Shown here in pieces: positions 8,115 to 15,912 of a DNA stretch of 64,000 bases. Made by a program: the position numbers and the translations under genes. The DNA is from Salinisphaera sp002433465 (GTDB taxonomy: Bacteria; Pseudomonadota; Gammaproteobacteria; Nevskiales; Salinisphaeraceae). Where the stretch lies: contig NZ_APNL01000012.1 in NCBI RefSeq assembly GCF_040361435.1, positions 62,001 through 126,000 of the forward strand, read 5' to 3'. Below the pieces are notes generated by a model, which did not search any database, was not told the DNA's origin, and was given only the letters and a program-made list of their open reading frames with translations. The stretch's first letter is position 1; each line of letters starts with the position of its first letter.

Positions 8115-8657
8115 CTATGGCCGGTCCTCAAGACCGTCACGAATGGCAATCTGGCGATCGCGCATGCGCTGCAGCAGCACATCGCGCGTGGTGTGGATCT
8201 GGTCCAGCGGCTCGGCGCGCAGGCCCGCCACCTCTTGCGCGCTGTACGGCTTGAAGTGGGCGGGGGTGCTGTCGCCGGCAATATCGCTGGTCAGCATCCA
8301 GTTCATCAGATCGGCCAGCTGTGCATCGGTGAAACTGGATAGCGATACCCCCGGCACGCGCACCAGAAACTCGCGGCCCCCCTCGACTTCCAGAAAATGG
8401 CCCACGAAGTCCTTCATCCGTGGCACGTCGTTCTTGCGCGAGCCCTCGCCGTCCACGTGATGACAGCCGGAGCATTGCAGCTGGTAATTCACCCGCGGAC
8501 GGTAGCCCGCTTCGCGCGGCGTGACCGCCGGCACCTCGTTGCCGGGCGCCGGCCTGTTGTCCGGACCCGGCAGGCTCTGGGCCTGCCCCACACCAAACGG
8601 CAGCACGAGGCCCGCCACCAGCACCAGCCGTGCGGCGATGCATGCCGACCGACGCAT
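8115..8657 (-). CDS. Exported monohaem cytochrome c of the amine dehydrogenase operon
   Basis: A 180-residue protein with signal peptide (MRRSACIAARLVLVAGLVLPFGVGQAQ) and one haem-binding site CSGCH at 62-66. A Met in RVPGVSLSSF...LMNWML or nearby would be the sixth ligand. It starts four bases after the aauA stop. In the Alcaligenes faecalis aromatic amine dehydrogenase cluster, the gene after aauBEDA (orf-2) encodes a small monohaem cytochrome c, and this gene occupies the same place. It is not a MauG, which has two haems and about twice the length. Likely role: periplasmic electron carrier or maturation partner. Confidence 0.85.
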   Translation of the reverse strand: MRRSACIAARLVLVAGLVLPFGVGQAQSLPGPDNRPAPGNEVPAVTPREAGYRPRVNYQLQCSGCHHVDGEGSRKNDVPRMKDFVGHFLEVEGGREFLVRVPGVSLSSFTDAQLADLMNWMLTSDIAGDSTPAHFKPYSAQEVAGLRAEPLDQIHTTRDVLLQRMRDRQIAIRDGLEDRP

Positions 8658-8661
8658 GGCG

Positions 8662-9186
8662 CTAGCTGGCCACATCCCGAATCGTGGCAATGGTGCAGTT
8701 GTAGGTGAGATGCTCGGCACCCAGGCACCAGTTGATGTCGTTATTGTTGAACGGCCGATACAGCGGCTGTTCGCTGTCGTTGCGGTTGCAGGCACACTGG
8801 CCGCAGGCCTGCTTGCCGCAGCAGTCGTTGTAAGCGATCACATAGTCGCGCCCGTCGGCCGGGTTGTGACAGGTGCCCACCCAGGTGACTTCCGATACAT
8901 CGGTGCCCGGCGGGCAGGCGTTGATGGTGCCCCCGCAGCAGGTACACAGAAAGCCGTCGACCGAGCAGTAGCGCCAGTAATCACAGCTTTGCGGATCGCC
9001 CGGGTCGCCCGGCGTGCCGGGCTCTGCTGCATGCGCGTTGCCGCTGCTGCGATCCACCGGCAGGATCAACGGCAGCGCGCTGCCGACCACCACCCAGGAA
9101 CCAAAGCGCACCAGGGCGTTGCGGCGCGACGTCGAATAGGCGACATGACGGGCCGAGCGTTCGAAGAAACGATCTAGAAATTTCAT
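8662..9186 (-). CDS. aauA: Aromatic amine dehydrogenase, small (TTQ) subunit
   Basis: A 174-residue precursor of the TTQ-bearing light chain. A long leader with SRRNALVRFG (twin-arginine) precedes a very Cys-rich mature part. The TTQ tryptophans are recognisable as Trp102 (VTWVGTC) and Trp153 (INWCLGAEH), and the catalytic base as Asp121 (YNDCCG). These are all exactly seven below the numbers I recall for A. faecalis AADH (Trp109, Trp160, Asp128), which favours AADH over methylamine dehydrogenase. The enzyme oxidatively deaminates primary arylalkylamines in the periplasm, yielding aldehyde and ammonia, and passes electrons to a copper protein or cytochrome. It is fourth in the aauBEDA operon. 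Confidence 0.92.
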   Translation of the reverse strand: MKFLDRFFERSARHVAYSTSRRNALVRFGSWVVVGSALPLILPVDRSSGNAHAAEPGTPGDPGDPQSCDYWRYCSVDGFLCTCCGGTINACPPGTDVSEVTWVGTCHNPADGRDYVIAYNDCCGKQACGQCACNRNDSEQPLYRPFNNNDINWCLGAEHLTYNCTIATIRDVAS

Positions 9187-9201
9187 GGGGTCCCCCGGTG
9201 G

Positions 9202-9801
9202 TTATTGCGCTGCACGCTTCTGGCCGTGCATGTATTCCTGGAGCGAGCCCACGCCCATGGACTGGGCTTCGAACAGGCTTTCCAGATGTTCGCGGTTGTT
9301 GACCAGACCCTTGGCCCGCAGCACGCCCTCGGCATCGATGAGCACGGCATAGGGCAATTTGCCGATCTGATAGGTCATGCCGATTTCGGGGCCGACCACA
9401 TAGGTGGCCTCCTCGAGACCGTGCTCACGCACCAGCGCCTGCTGCGAGGCCGCGTCGCCGTCGCTGACATACACCACGTCCAGATCGCGCCGATAGCTGC
9501 GCGCCAGCGAGCGCAGGCTGGGCAGCAACGACTTGCAGATCGGGCAGGTGGGCGACATGAAGAACAGCAGCTGGCCCTTGTCGCTCTTGTAGCCGACATT
9601 CACCGGGCGCTCGTTGCGGTCGGTGGCGGTGACCTGGGGCGCGGGGCTATTCACGGCCACGCCCTTGTCGAGCATGAGCGCGCCGGCCGGCGCAATACGC
9701 GAATGCAGCACACCCACCTGTCGAACCAGCGCCATGACCACGAAGGCCAGGGCCACGACCACGATCCAGAGCAGGATCTGGGATAACACAGCAACTTCCA
9801 T
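9202..9801 (-). CDS. aauD: MauD/AauD thioredoxin-like protein for TTQ enzyme assembly
   Basis: A 199-residue protein with an N-terminal membrane anchor (ILLWIVVVALAFVVMALV) and a thioredoxin-like periplasmic domain holding the dithiol motif CPIC at 86-89 (FFMSPTCPICKSLLPSL). MauD-type proteins are required for correct disulfide formation or stability of the light chain, which has many disulfides. It lies two bases after aauE and 15 bases before aauA, as in known mau and aau clusters. Confidence 0.92.
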   Translation of the reverse strand: MEVAVLSQILLWIVVVALAFVVMALVRQVGVLHSRIAPAGALMLDKGVAVNSPAPQVTATDRNERPVNVGYKSDKGQLLFFMSPTCPICKSLLPSLRSLARSYRRDLDVVYVSDGDAASQQALVREHGLEEATYVVGPEIGMTYQIGKLPYAVLIDAEGVLRAKGLVNNREHLESLFEAQSMGVGSLQEYMHGQKRAAQ

Positions 9802-9803
9802 GA

Positions 9804-10340
9804 CTATCTCCCGGAAAGCGACTTCAAGCGCGGCTGATTGGTGAGCAGCCCCTCGGTCGCGGTGTAAAGGATGAGGACCGCCGCCACGCTGGCGCCGATC
9901 AGAAACAGGCCGAATCCGGTCAGGGCCACGGCGCCGGTGGGCAGGCCGGCAAGCACGGCCATCATCATCAGCACACCGTTGCGCGCCAGCAGCGCCGACG
10001 AGAGAGGACGCTCCAGGCCCGGCCCACTACAGCCGCAGTCGATATCGCGGCGTCCGCGCCAGAGATTGATGGCAATCGCAGCGGTATACAGGGCCAGTAG
10101 CGCACCGGCGCCCGCCGCGCCCCAAACCCGCAGCCCCGGCACCAGCAGCAAGATCGCAACGAGCCCTTCGACGAAGGGCAGCGCACGGGCCACCCACGAG
10201 ATCGCAGCACCAGAGAGCAGCGCATAGTCCTCGATCTGGCGCGCAAAGCGATGCGGCGCGCGCAGCTTGTGGCTGGCGCCGGTTAACAGAATGACCGCCA
10301 GCACCAGCGCACAGGACACGGCCACGATCGGATGAATCAT
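9804..10340 (-). CDS. aauE: MauE/AauE membrane protein for TTQ enzyme assembly
   Basis: A 178-residue protein with four to five hydrophobic helices and a conserved Cys pair in RDIDCGCSGPGLERPLS (about 99-115), the signature of the methylamine utilisation protein MauE family (DoxX-like membrane proteins). MauE is needed together with MauD for production of the light chain; the Cys pair may relay thiol electrons to MauD. Starts nine bases after aauB. Confidence 0.92.
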   Translation of the reverse strand: MIHPIVAVSCALVLAVILLTGASHKLRAPHRFARQIEDYALLSGAAISWVARALPFVEGLVAILLLVPGLRVWGAAGAGALLALYTAAIAINLWRGRRDIDCGCSGPGLERPLSSALLARNGVLMMMAVLAGLPTGAVALTGFGLFLIGASVAAVLILYTATEGLLTNQPRLKSLSGR

Positions 10341-10349
10341 CGTCGCCTC

Positions 10350-11495
10350 CTAGTGGCTGCTGAGCACCAGCGCGGGGATCGCACTTATGCCCTCGACGGT
10401 ATGCATGTATTCCATTTCGGTAAGATCGAACACATCCAGCCCGCCTTCGATGTTCACGCCCAGCAGCAACGGCTCGTCGTCAGAGGTGGCGTTCAGGCTC
10501 CAGACGTAGTTCTCTGTCTTGAGCTCGCCGACTTTCTCGTGGGTGTCGAGATCGAACACCCAAATGGTGTCGCTGGGGTCTTCCCAGTTGCGATCGCTGT
10601 GGTCCTGGTGGACGAGCACGTACATCTGGTTGAGTGCCGGCGAAATGGTCATCAGCTGCCAGCCGCCCACGCCCCAGCCGGCTTCGCGCTGGGCATCGGT
10701 AAACAGCGACCAGCGCTTGCCGACCCGGGTCTTGCCACCGGAGACGTCGATCGGCTGAATCACGCCGTCGAGAGTGGTGAAGTAGTACATGTCGCCGTTG
10801 CGCGCGGCACGTTCGTTCATGGCAGTTTCGTTCGGGTCGAAGAACTGCGTGCGCGAGCGCGAAACCTCGTTGCCGCTGTCGTCGAGCTTGACGCGCTGGA
10901 ACGTGCCGTCGCCGCATACCGAGCCGAAGGCGCGCTTGCCGATCGGGTAGTTGAGCACGCAGCCGGCAATATCGATCTCGCTGGCCACGCTCTGGTTCTT
11001 CGTATCCACCACCGTCACCGAAGTGGACGGCGTGAAGTTGTAGATGTACACGAAGCGATCGTCGCCGCTCAGGGTCAGCATGTTGCGTTCCATGAGGATG
11101 TTGGCGCGCTTCTTGGGAATCTCGACTTCCCACGCCGGGGACAACGTGCGCGTATCCCAGGCCGTAAGCACGTCGGTACGCTCGCCACGCACGCCGCGCG
11201 ACCAGAACGTATCGGCCGAATACAGCCGGGTATCATCGTGGGAGAGTACCGACGGCGCCAGATAGCCGGTCGGAATCATGCCCAGCATCTTCTTTTGTTC
11301 CGGATCCACCACGACCACCTTGCCCGTGGTGGCGTTATCGAACTGGGTATCGATGATGTAGGCGCGATGCGGGCCCGGCTTGTCGAGCGTGATCTGGCCG
11401 ATTTCGTCGGGCGGCAGCTGCGACCAGGCGCTGGCACTCCATGCCAATACAGCCATCGCGGCAATGCCACCGGCACGAAACAGTCTTTTATTCAT
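10350..11495 (-). CDS. aauB: Aromatic amine dehydrogenase, large subunit
   Basis: A 381-residue precursor from ATG 11495 (GAGGGA upstream). MNKRLFRAGGIAAMAVLAWSASAWS is a Sec signal peptide; the rest is a seven-bladed propeller with repeated Y-x-x-D/V-V-D patterns (KVVVVDPEQKKMLGMI, VTVVDTKNQSVASEI, IWVFDLDTHEKVGEL). A Cys pair (ACGVLNYP... and GSVCGDG region) matches the heavy chain. The large subunit frames the active site over the TTQ in an alpha2-beta2 complex. It is the first gene of the operon; the 347 bases upstream must hold its promoter, though I do not see a convincing -35/-10 pair. Confidence 0.9.
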   Translation of the reverse strand: MNKRLFRAGGIAAMAVLAWSASAWSQLPPDEIGQITLDKPGPHRAYIIDTQFDNATTGKVVVVDPEQKKMLGMIPTGYLAPSVLSHDDTRLYSADTFWSRGVRGERTDVLTAWDTRTLSPAWEVEIPKKRANILMERNMLTLSGDDRFVYIYNFTPSTSVTVVDTKNQSVASEIDIAGCVLNYPIGKRAFGSVCGDGTFQRVKLDDSGNEVSRSRTQFFDPNETAMNERAARNGDMYYFTTLDGVIQPIDVSGGKTRVGKRWSLFTDAQREAGWGVGGWQLMTISPALNQMYVLVHQDHSDRNWEDPSDTIWVFDLDTHEKVGELKTENYVWSLNATSDDEPLLLGVNIEGGLDVFDLTEMEYMHTVEGISAIPALVLSSH

Positions 11496-11842
11496 AGTCG
11501 TCCCTCGCTTGAGCGGTTCGATGCGAACGGTGGCGGCGTTGCACGCCACGCCGATCGCCTGCGCGCCACGCCGAGCTGCGCCCCCGATATGTCGTGTCGC
11601 CTGTTTCAGCGATAACTCAAGACTGCGCCGCGACGGGCCGGGCCTGCATGTCTGCCGGTGCAATTTCGTTTGTCGTGACGTGCATCAAGGCGAATTCCAT
11701 GCGGGTCGTGGCAGACCGCCCCAGCGGACAACCTCGCAAGGCCGCGCGAATCGATCACAGCAAAAGAGCCGGCGGGTAGAACCCGACCGGCTCGGATGGC
11801 CTTGGCGTATGAAGATCGGCGGAACCCGGCCAGATGCGCCGT
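11496..11842. other. Intergenic region between the alcohol dehydrogenase gene and the aau operon
   Basis: A 347-base region without a supported gene. It contains the terminator of the upstream operon (11762-11793) and, by position, the promoter and regulator site of the aau operon. A weak TTGAGT hexamer near 11617 on the minus strand has no good -10 partner. Nothing else stands out. Confidence 0.5.
11762..11793 (-). terminator. Rho-independent terminator after the PQQ alcohol dehydrogenase gene
   Basis: Read on the minus strand: GAGCCGG, a two-base bulge, GGGT, loop TCT, ACCC, one base, CCGGCTC, then TTTT. It lies 50 bases beyond the stop codon of the alcohol dehydrogenase gene and separates that operon from aauB. 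Confidence 0.75.
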
Positions 11843-13960
11843 CTACGAGCCGCCTGCGCCCATCTCTTTGGCCAGATCGTGCTGGCGCTTGATGAGGTAT
11901 TGATGGATGGCACGGATCTGCGACTGCGACAGCCGGTCGGCAAACGACGGCATGCCCTGGCCGATCAACGTGCCGCCGGCGACGATACGCAAAAAGTCGT
12001 CGTGTGTTTGCGCATCCATATTGCGCAGGTTCGGCACCACGCCGCCGCTGTAGGCGCTGAAACCGTGGCAGGCGCCGCAGTGCGTATTGAACAGATCGCG
12101 TCCCTGGGCGATCGTGTCGGCGTCGGCTTTGAGCGGCGGAATATCATCGGCGATTTCAAGCTTGCGCTTGGGCTCATCCGGCAGCGTGGCCTGGCCGCCC
12201 AGTTTGTAAGTGAGCACCCGCGCGCGCGGCTCGACCTGCGTATTCTTCGCCAGGCCGCCGAAGCCGGTGGGGAAGATACCGCCCCAGCCGACCATGAAGC
12301 TCACGTACTGTTCGCCGTCCACGGCATAGGTTACCGGGCCGGCCATCACGCCGGTATTCGCCGGCGCGCGCCAGAGCAGTTCGCCGTCGTCGGCCGCATA
12401 CGCCCGTACTTCGCCGTTGGCGGTGCCCTGAAATACCAGCCCACCGGCGGTCGCCAGGGTGCCGCCGTTCCAGATCGTCGGGTAATCCTGGCTCCAGACC
12501 TCGCGCTGGGCGATCGGATCCCAGGCCAGCAGCTTGCCGCGATACATATCCACGACTTCGGCGCGCGCCTTGGGGTCTTCGGGCAGCGCCACCGGCTGCG
12601 TACCCAGCTGCAACGTACCGCGCCCCTGCCAGGTCGCTTCATTGTCGGGCTCGAGCAGGGCCGGCGCCACCTGGGCCGGGATATAGACCAGCCCCGTATC
12701 CGGGCTGAACGACATGGGCATCCAGTTATGCCCGCCCAGCGGTCCCGGCATCAATAGCCGCGGGCCTTTCGTCCAGTCGGCCTTTTCCATGTCCACGACC
12801 GGCCGACCGGTCTTCATGTCGATACGTTTGGCCCAGTTCACCGGCACGTACTTCTCGGCCGAGATCAGTTCGCCGTTGGTCCGGTCGATCACATAGTAAA
12901 AGCCGTTCTTCGGCGCCTGCATGAGCACCTGGCGTGTCTTGCCGTCGATTTCGAGATCGGCCAGCGTGATTGTCTGGGTGGCGGTAAAGTCCCATTGGTC
13001 GCCGGGCGTCTGCTGGTAGTGCCAGACGTACTCGCCGGTGTCCGGGCGAATGGCCACGATGGAAGCCACGAAAAGGTTGTCGCCCTTGCCCTGGCTGCGC
13101 GCCTGGTGATTCCAGAGACTGGCATTTCCAACCCCGATATAGAGCAGATCCAGTTCGGGGTCGTAGGCCATAGAATCCCAGACCGTGCCGCCGCCGCCCT
13201 GCTTCCAGTACTGGTCCCCGAACCAGGTCTTGCGGGCCATTTCCATGGCCTTGCTTTCTGCCGGCTTGGACGGATCGCCGGGCACGGTGAAAAAGCGCCA
13301 GGCCTGTTCGCCCGTATCGGCATCATAGGCGGTGATATAACCGCGCACGCCCATTTCGGCGCCGCCGTTGCCGATGATCACGCGGCCTTTGACCACCCGC
13401 GGCGCGCCCGTGATCGTCTGGCTGCGCTCGTCGTCGATGAGCGTATTCACGCGCCACACCTCGTCGCCGGTTTCGGCGTCGAGGGCGATCAGTCGGCCAT
13501 CGAACGCACCGACGAACACCTTGCCGTTCCAGACCGCCACACCGCGGTTGACCGGCCCGCAACAGCCGTCACGTGCGGCCGTTTTAGCGACTTTCGGGTC
13601 GTACTTCCAGAGCAACTTGCCGCTGGCGGCATCGAAGGCATAGACGATGCTGAAGGCGCTGGTGGTGTACATCACGCCATCCACCACGATCGGCGTGGCT
13701 TCCACTCCGCGATCGATATCGAGCCGGTACGACCAGGCCAGCCCCAGTTCATCGACGTTGTCCTGATCGATCTGGTCGAGACGACTGAAGCGCTGTTCCT
13801 GATAGGTGCCGCCGTGGGTCATCCAGTTCGCCGGCTCCTGCGCCGCGGATCGCAAACGCTTAGCATCGACCGACGCCGGCGTGGACGCCGCTTGGGCGCC
13901 GACGGCCCATACGAGCGACGACGCCAGACCCAGCGTCGCGGCCGCCAATAATCTCGACAT
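11843..13960 (-). CDS. PQQ-dependent quinohaemoprotein alcohol dehydrogenase (type II)
   Basis: A 705-residue periplasmic enzyme; start ATG 13960 has GGAGAAAGCC upstream. After a signal peptide (cleavage near GAQAAS) comes an eight-bladed PQQ propeller with the adjacent cysteines Cys133-Cys134 (DGCCGPVNRG), a PGDQWDFTA segment with the catalytic Asp, and repeated W-motifs such as GKLLWKYD and GELLWRAP. A C-terminal cytochrome c domain has CGACH at about 628-632 and a likely axial Met in IGQGMPSF. Such enzymes oxidise primary alcohols to aldehydes and pass electrons to the respiratory chain. Beside phenylacetate genes, 2-phenylethanol-type substrates are a reasonable inference. No PQQ biosynthesis gene is in the window. 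Confidence 0.9.
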   Translation of the reverse strand: MSRLLAAATLGLASSLVWAVGAQAASTPASVDAKRLRSAAQEPANWMTHGGTYQEQRFSRLDQIDQDNVDELGLAWSYRLDIDRGVEATPIVVDGVMYTTSAFSIVYAFDAASGKLLWKYDPKVAKTAARDGCCGPVNRGVAVWNGKVFVGAFDGRLIALDAETGDEVWRVNTLIDDERSQTITGAPRVVKGRVIIGNGGAEMGVRGYITAYDADTGEQAWRFFTVPGDPSKPAESKAMEMARKTWFGDQYWKQGGGGTVWDSMAYDPELDLLYIGVGNASLWNHQARSQGKGDNLFVASIVAIRPDTGEYVWHYQQTPGDQWDFTATQTITLADLEIDGKTRQVLMQAPKNGFYYVIDRTNGELISAEKYVPVNWAKRIDMKTGRPVVDMEKADWTKGPRLLMPGPLGGHNWMPMSFSPDTGLVYIPAQVAPALLEPDNEATWQGRGTLQLGTQPVALPEDPKARAEVVDMYRGKLLAWDPIAQREVWSQDYPTIWNGGTLATAGGLVFQGTANGEVRAYAADDGELLWRAPANTGVMAGPVTYAVDGEQYVSFMVGWGGIFPTGFGGLAKNTQVEPRARVLTYKLGGQATLPDEPKRKLEIADDIPPLKADADTIAQGRDLFNTHCGACHGFSAYSGGVVPNLRNMDAQTHDDFLRIVAGGTLIGQGMPSFADRLSQSQIRAIHQYLIKRQHDLAKEMGAGGS

Positions 13961-14143
13961 GGCTTTCTCCTCGAGTTTTATTTTTATTGCTGTGTGCGCT
14001 CGCGCGACGACCGATCGCGCCAAGCTTTTTCTTTTATCGCGGCCGAGCCGCTGCGCCACGGCTCGTGGCCCACTGCCAGACCATCCCGTTGCCCCGGCAT
14101 GACTTCAGCCACGGCACCCGGCACCCCGGCCGATAGCGAACGA

Positions 14144-15844
14144 TCAACGCGGCTCGGCTTCGTATACCGTCTTACCCCGAAATACCGTTCTAAGGGCTTT
14201 TGTCTGCGCGATTTCGGCGTTCGGAACATCGAAAATATTGCGGTCGAGCACCACGAGATCGGCAGACTTGCCCACTTCAATCGACCCGATCTGATCGGAC
14301 AGGTTGAGCGTGTACGCCGCGCCCCGAGTCATGGTGTCCATGGCCGCCTGCAGCGGAATACTCTCCTCGGGGCCGATCTCGCGCTCGACCATGGAGGCCA
14401 GATGCGGCCAGGGGTTGATCGAACTCGATATCGAGGGCCAGTCGGAGCCGTAGGCGATCACGGCGCCCGCATCGAGCAACTCTTTCGTCGGCGGGGTCTT
14501 GTCGTAGCGATGGCCGATCGCGTTGCGCATGGCCGAACTGTACGGCCCGCGAATCCACAGCGGCGGCGCAACGTCGGCCGCCACATCGAGCTCGGCAAAC
14601 CGTGCCAGATCGGCTTCGTCGACCACGCTGGCATGGGCAATCGAATGATGCAGCTCGCGCGCTCCGATGGCCTCGCGCGCTGCCTCGAACGCGTCGAGCG
14701 CGGCCCGTACGGAGCCATCGCCGGTGGCATGCATCTTCACCGTCACGCCCTGGCGGGCCAGTTCGATCGCATCCTGCGTGATGGCATCCGCTGTCATGCG
14801 TAATTCGCCTTCATAGTCGGCCGGCAGCCCTTTTGCTTCCAGTGCGCCGGCCTCGTACGGTTCCAGCAGCGAGGCGGTCAACGCAGGCGGCACGCCGTCG
14901 AGATAGAGCTTGGCGAAATCGGTATGGACGTTGTCCGAGCGGTAGCGGGCACGGTCGGCCAGCGTCTTGCGCTGTTCGGCTGCGGTTTCGTTGAAGTCGG
15001 TGTCGTACTGCAGGAAGGTCGCCACCCGAGCGTGCAGCCCGTCGTTGCGATCGACGTCATGATAGGCACGCACCGTCGGCCGGTCGGTACGTGCTTCGAC
15101 AAACGTGGTGATACCAAACCGGTTGGCCTCGTCCACCGCGTGTCGAACCGTTTGCTGATACTTCGCGTCGCTCATCGGCGGAATCGTGCGCGTCAGCTCA
15201 CCGGCGGCCTGCTCGAACAGAATGCCGTTGGGCTCGCCCGCCGCATCGGTCTGAATGGCCGCCATCTCGTCCGCACGTTCCTTGTCGAAGCCGGCCGCCT
15301 GCAGCGCCTTCGAGTTCACGTAGCCGTTATGGCCGGTGTCATCGAGCAGATATACGGGATTGTCGGGCGACACGGCATCGAGCCGCTTCTTGTCGATCTT
15401 GCCGGAGTCGGCATAGGCCGAAGCCCAGGCGCCGCCCACCACCCATTCGCCCGGTTTGGCGTCGGCGACGCACCCTGCGACCCGCTCGCTTATTTCATCC
15501 GGCGTGGCGCTACTGGGGAAATCACAGCTGAAAAGCTGGCGCTTGAAACCGCGCACGTAGTGGCCGTGCCCGTCGATGATGCCGGGCACGACCGTGCTGC
15601 CACCCAGATCGACGATACGGGTATCGTCGTCGGCGTGCTTGCGAACGGCTTCGCTATCGCCCACCGCAATGAAGCGGCCGTTGGCGATCGCCACCGCCTG
15701 TACCATGGAACGATCGTCGTCCTGTGTATGGATGCGTGCGTTCAGATAGATCGTGTCGGCGCCGGGCGCCGCCGTCGCGGCGCCGCCCAGGCATAGACCC
15801 GCCAGCGCGAGCACCGCGCTCGTCGCGCGTAGGACTGTATGCAT
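14144..15844 (-). CDS. Exported YtcJ-like amidohydrolase
   Basis: A 566-residue amidohydrolase of the YtcJ group with a signal peptide (MHTVLRATSAVLALAGLCLGGAATAAP). The N-terminal composite domain includes IYLNARIHTQDDD; the first metal motif is DGHGHY (about 92-97), further ligands are in VKMHATGDGSVRAA and HHSIAHASV, and the last Asp is in IAYGSDWPSISSSINPW. The C-terminal part closes the composite domain (GSIEVGKSADLVVLDRNIF). Members cleave amides such as N-substituted formamides or acylated amines. Between an alcohol and an aldehyde dehydrogenase gene and near an amine dehydrogenase, a role in releasing an arylalkylamine from an amide is possible but only inferred. Confidence 0.85.
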   Translation of the reverse strand: MHTVLRATSAVLALAGLCLGGAATAAPGADTIYLNARIHTQDDDRSMVQAVAIANGRFIAVGDSEAVRKHADDDTRIVDLGGSTVVPGIIDGHGHYVRGFKRQLFSCDFPSSATPDEISERVAGCVADAKPGEWVVGGAWASAYADSGKIDKKRLDAVSPDNPVYLLDDTGHNGYVNSKALQAAGFDKERADEMAAIQTDAAGEPNGILFEQAAGELTRTIPPMSDAKYQQTVRHAVDEANRFGITTFVEARTDRPTVRAYHDVDRNDGLHARVATFLQYDTDFNETAAEQRKTLADRARYRSDNVHTDFAKLYLDGVPPALTASLLEPYEAGALEAKGLPADYEGELRMTADAITQDAIELARQGVTVKMHATGDGSVRAALDAFEAAREAIGARELHHSIAHASVVDEADLARFAELDVAADVAPPLWIRGPYSSAMRNAIGHRYDKTPPTKELLDAGAVIAYGSDWPSISSSINPWPHLASMVEREIGPEESIPLQAAMDTMTRGAAYTLNLSDQIGSIEVGKSADLVVLDRNIFDVPNAEIAQTKALRTVFRGKTVYEAEPR

Positions 15845-15912
15845 AGCCTCTCCTCTTTATTTTGGTTGTATTGGCTAATGCAGGCGCTTATCGCGCCTTG
15901 ATCCTGTGTCGA

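Noticed and set aside
8115..8657. Reading the haem protein as MauG
   Set aside because: It has only one CxxCH site and 180 residues; MauG is a diheme enzyme of about twice that length.
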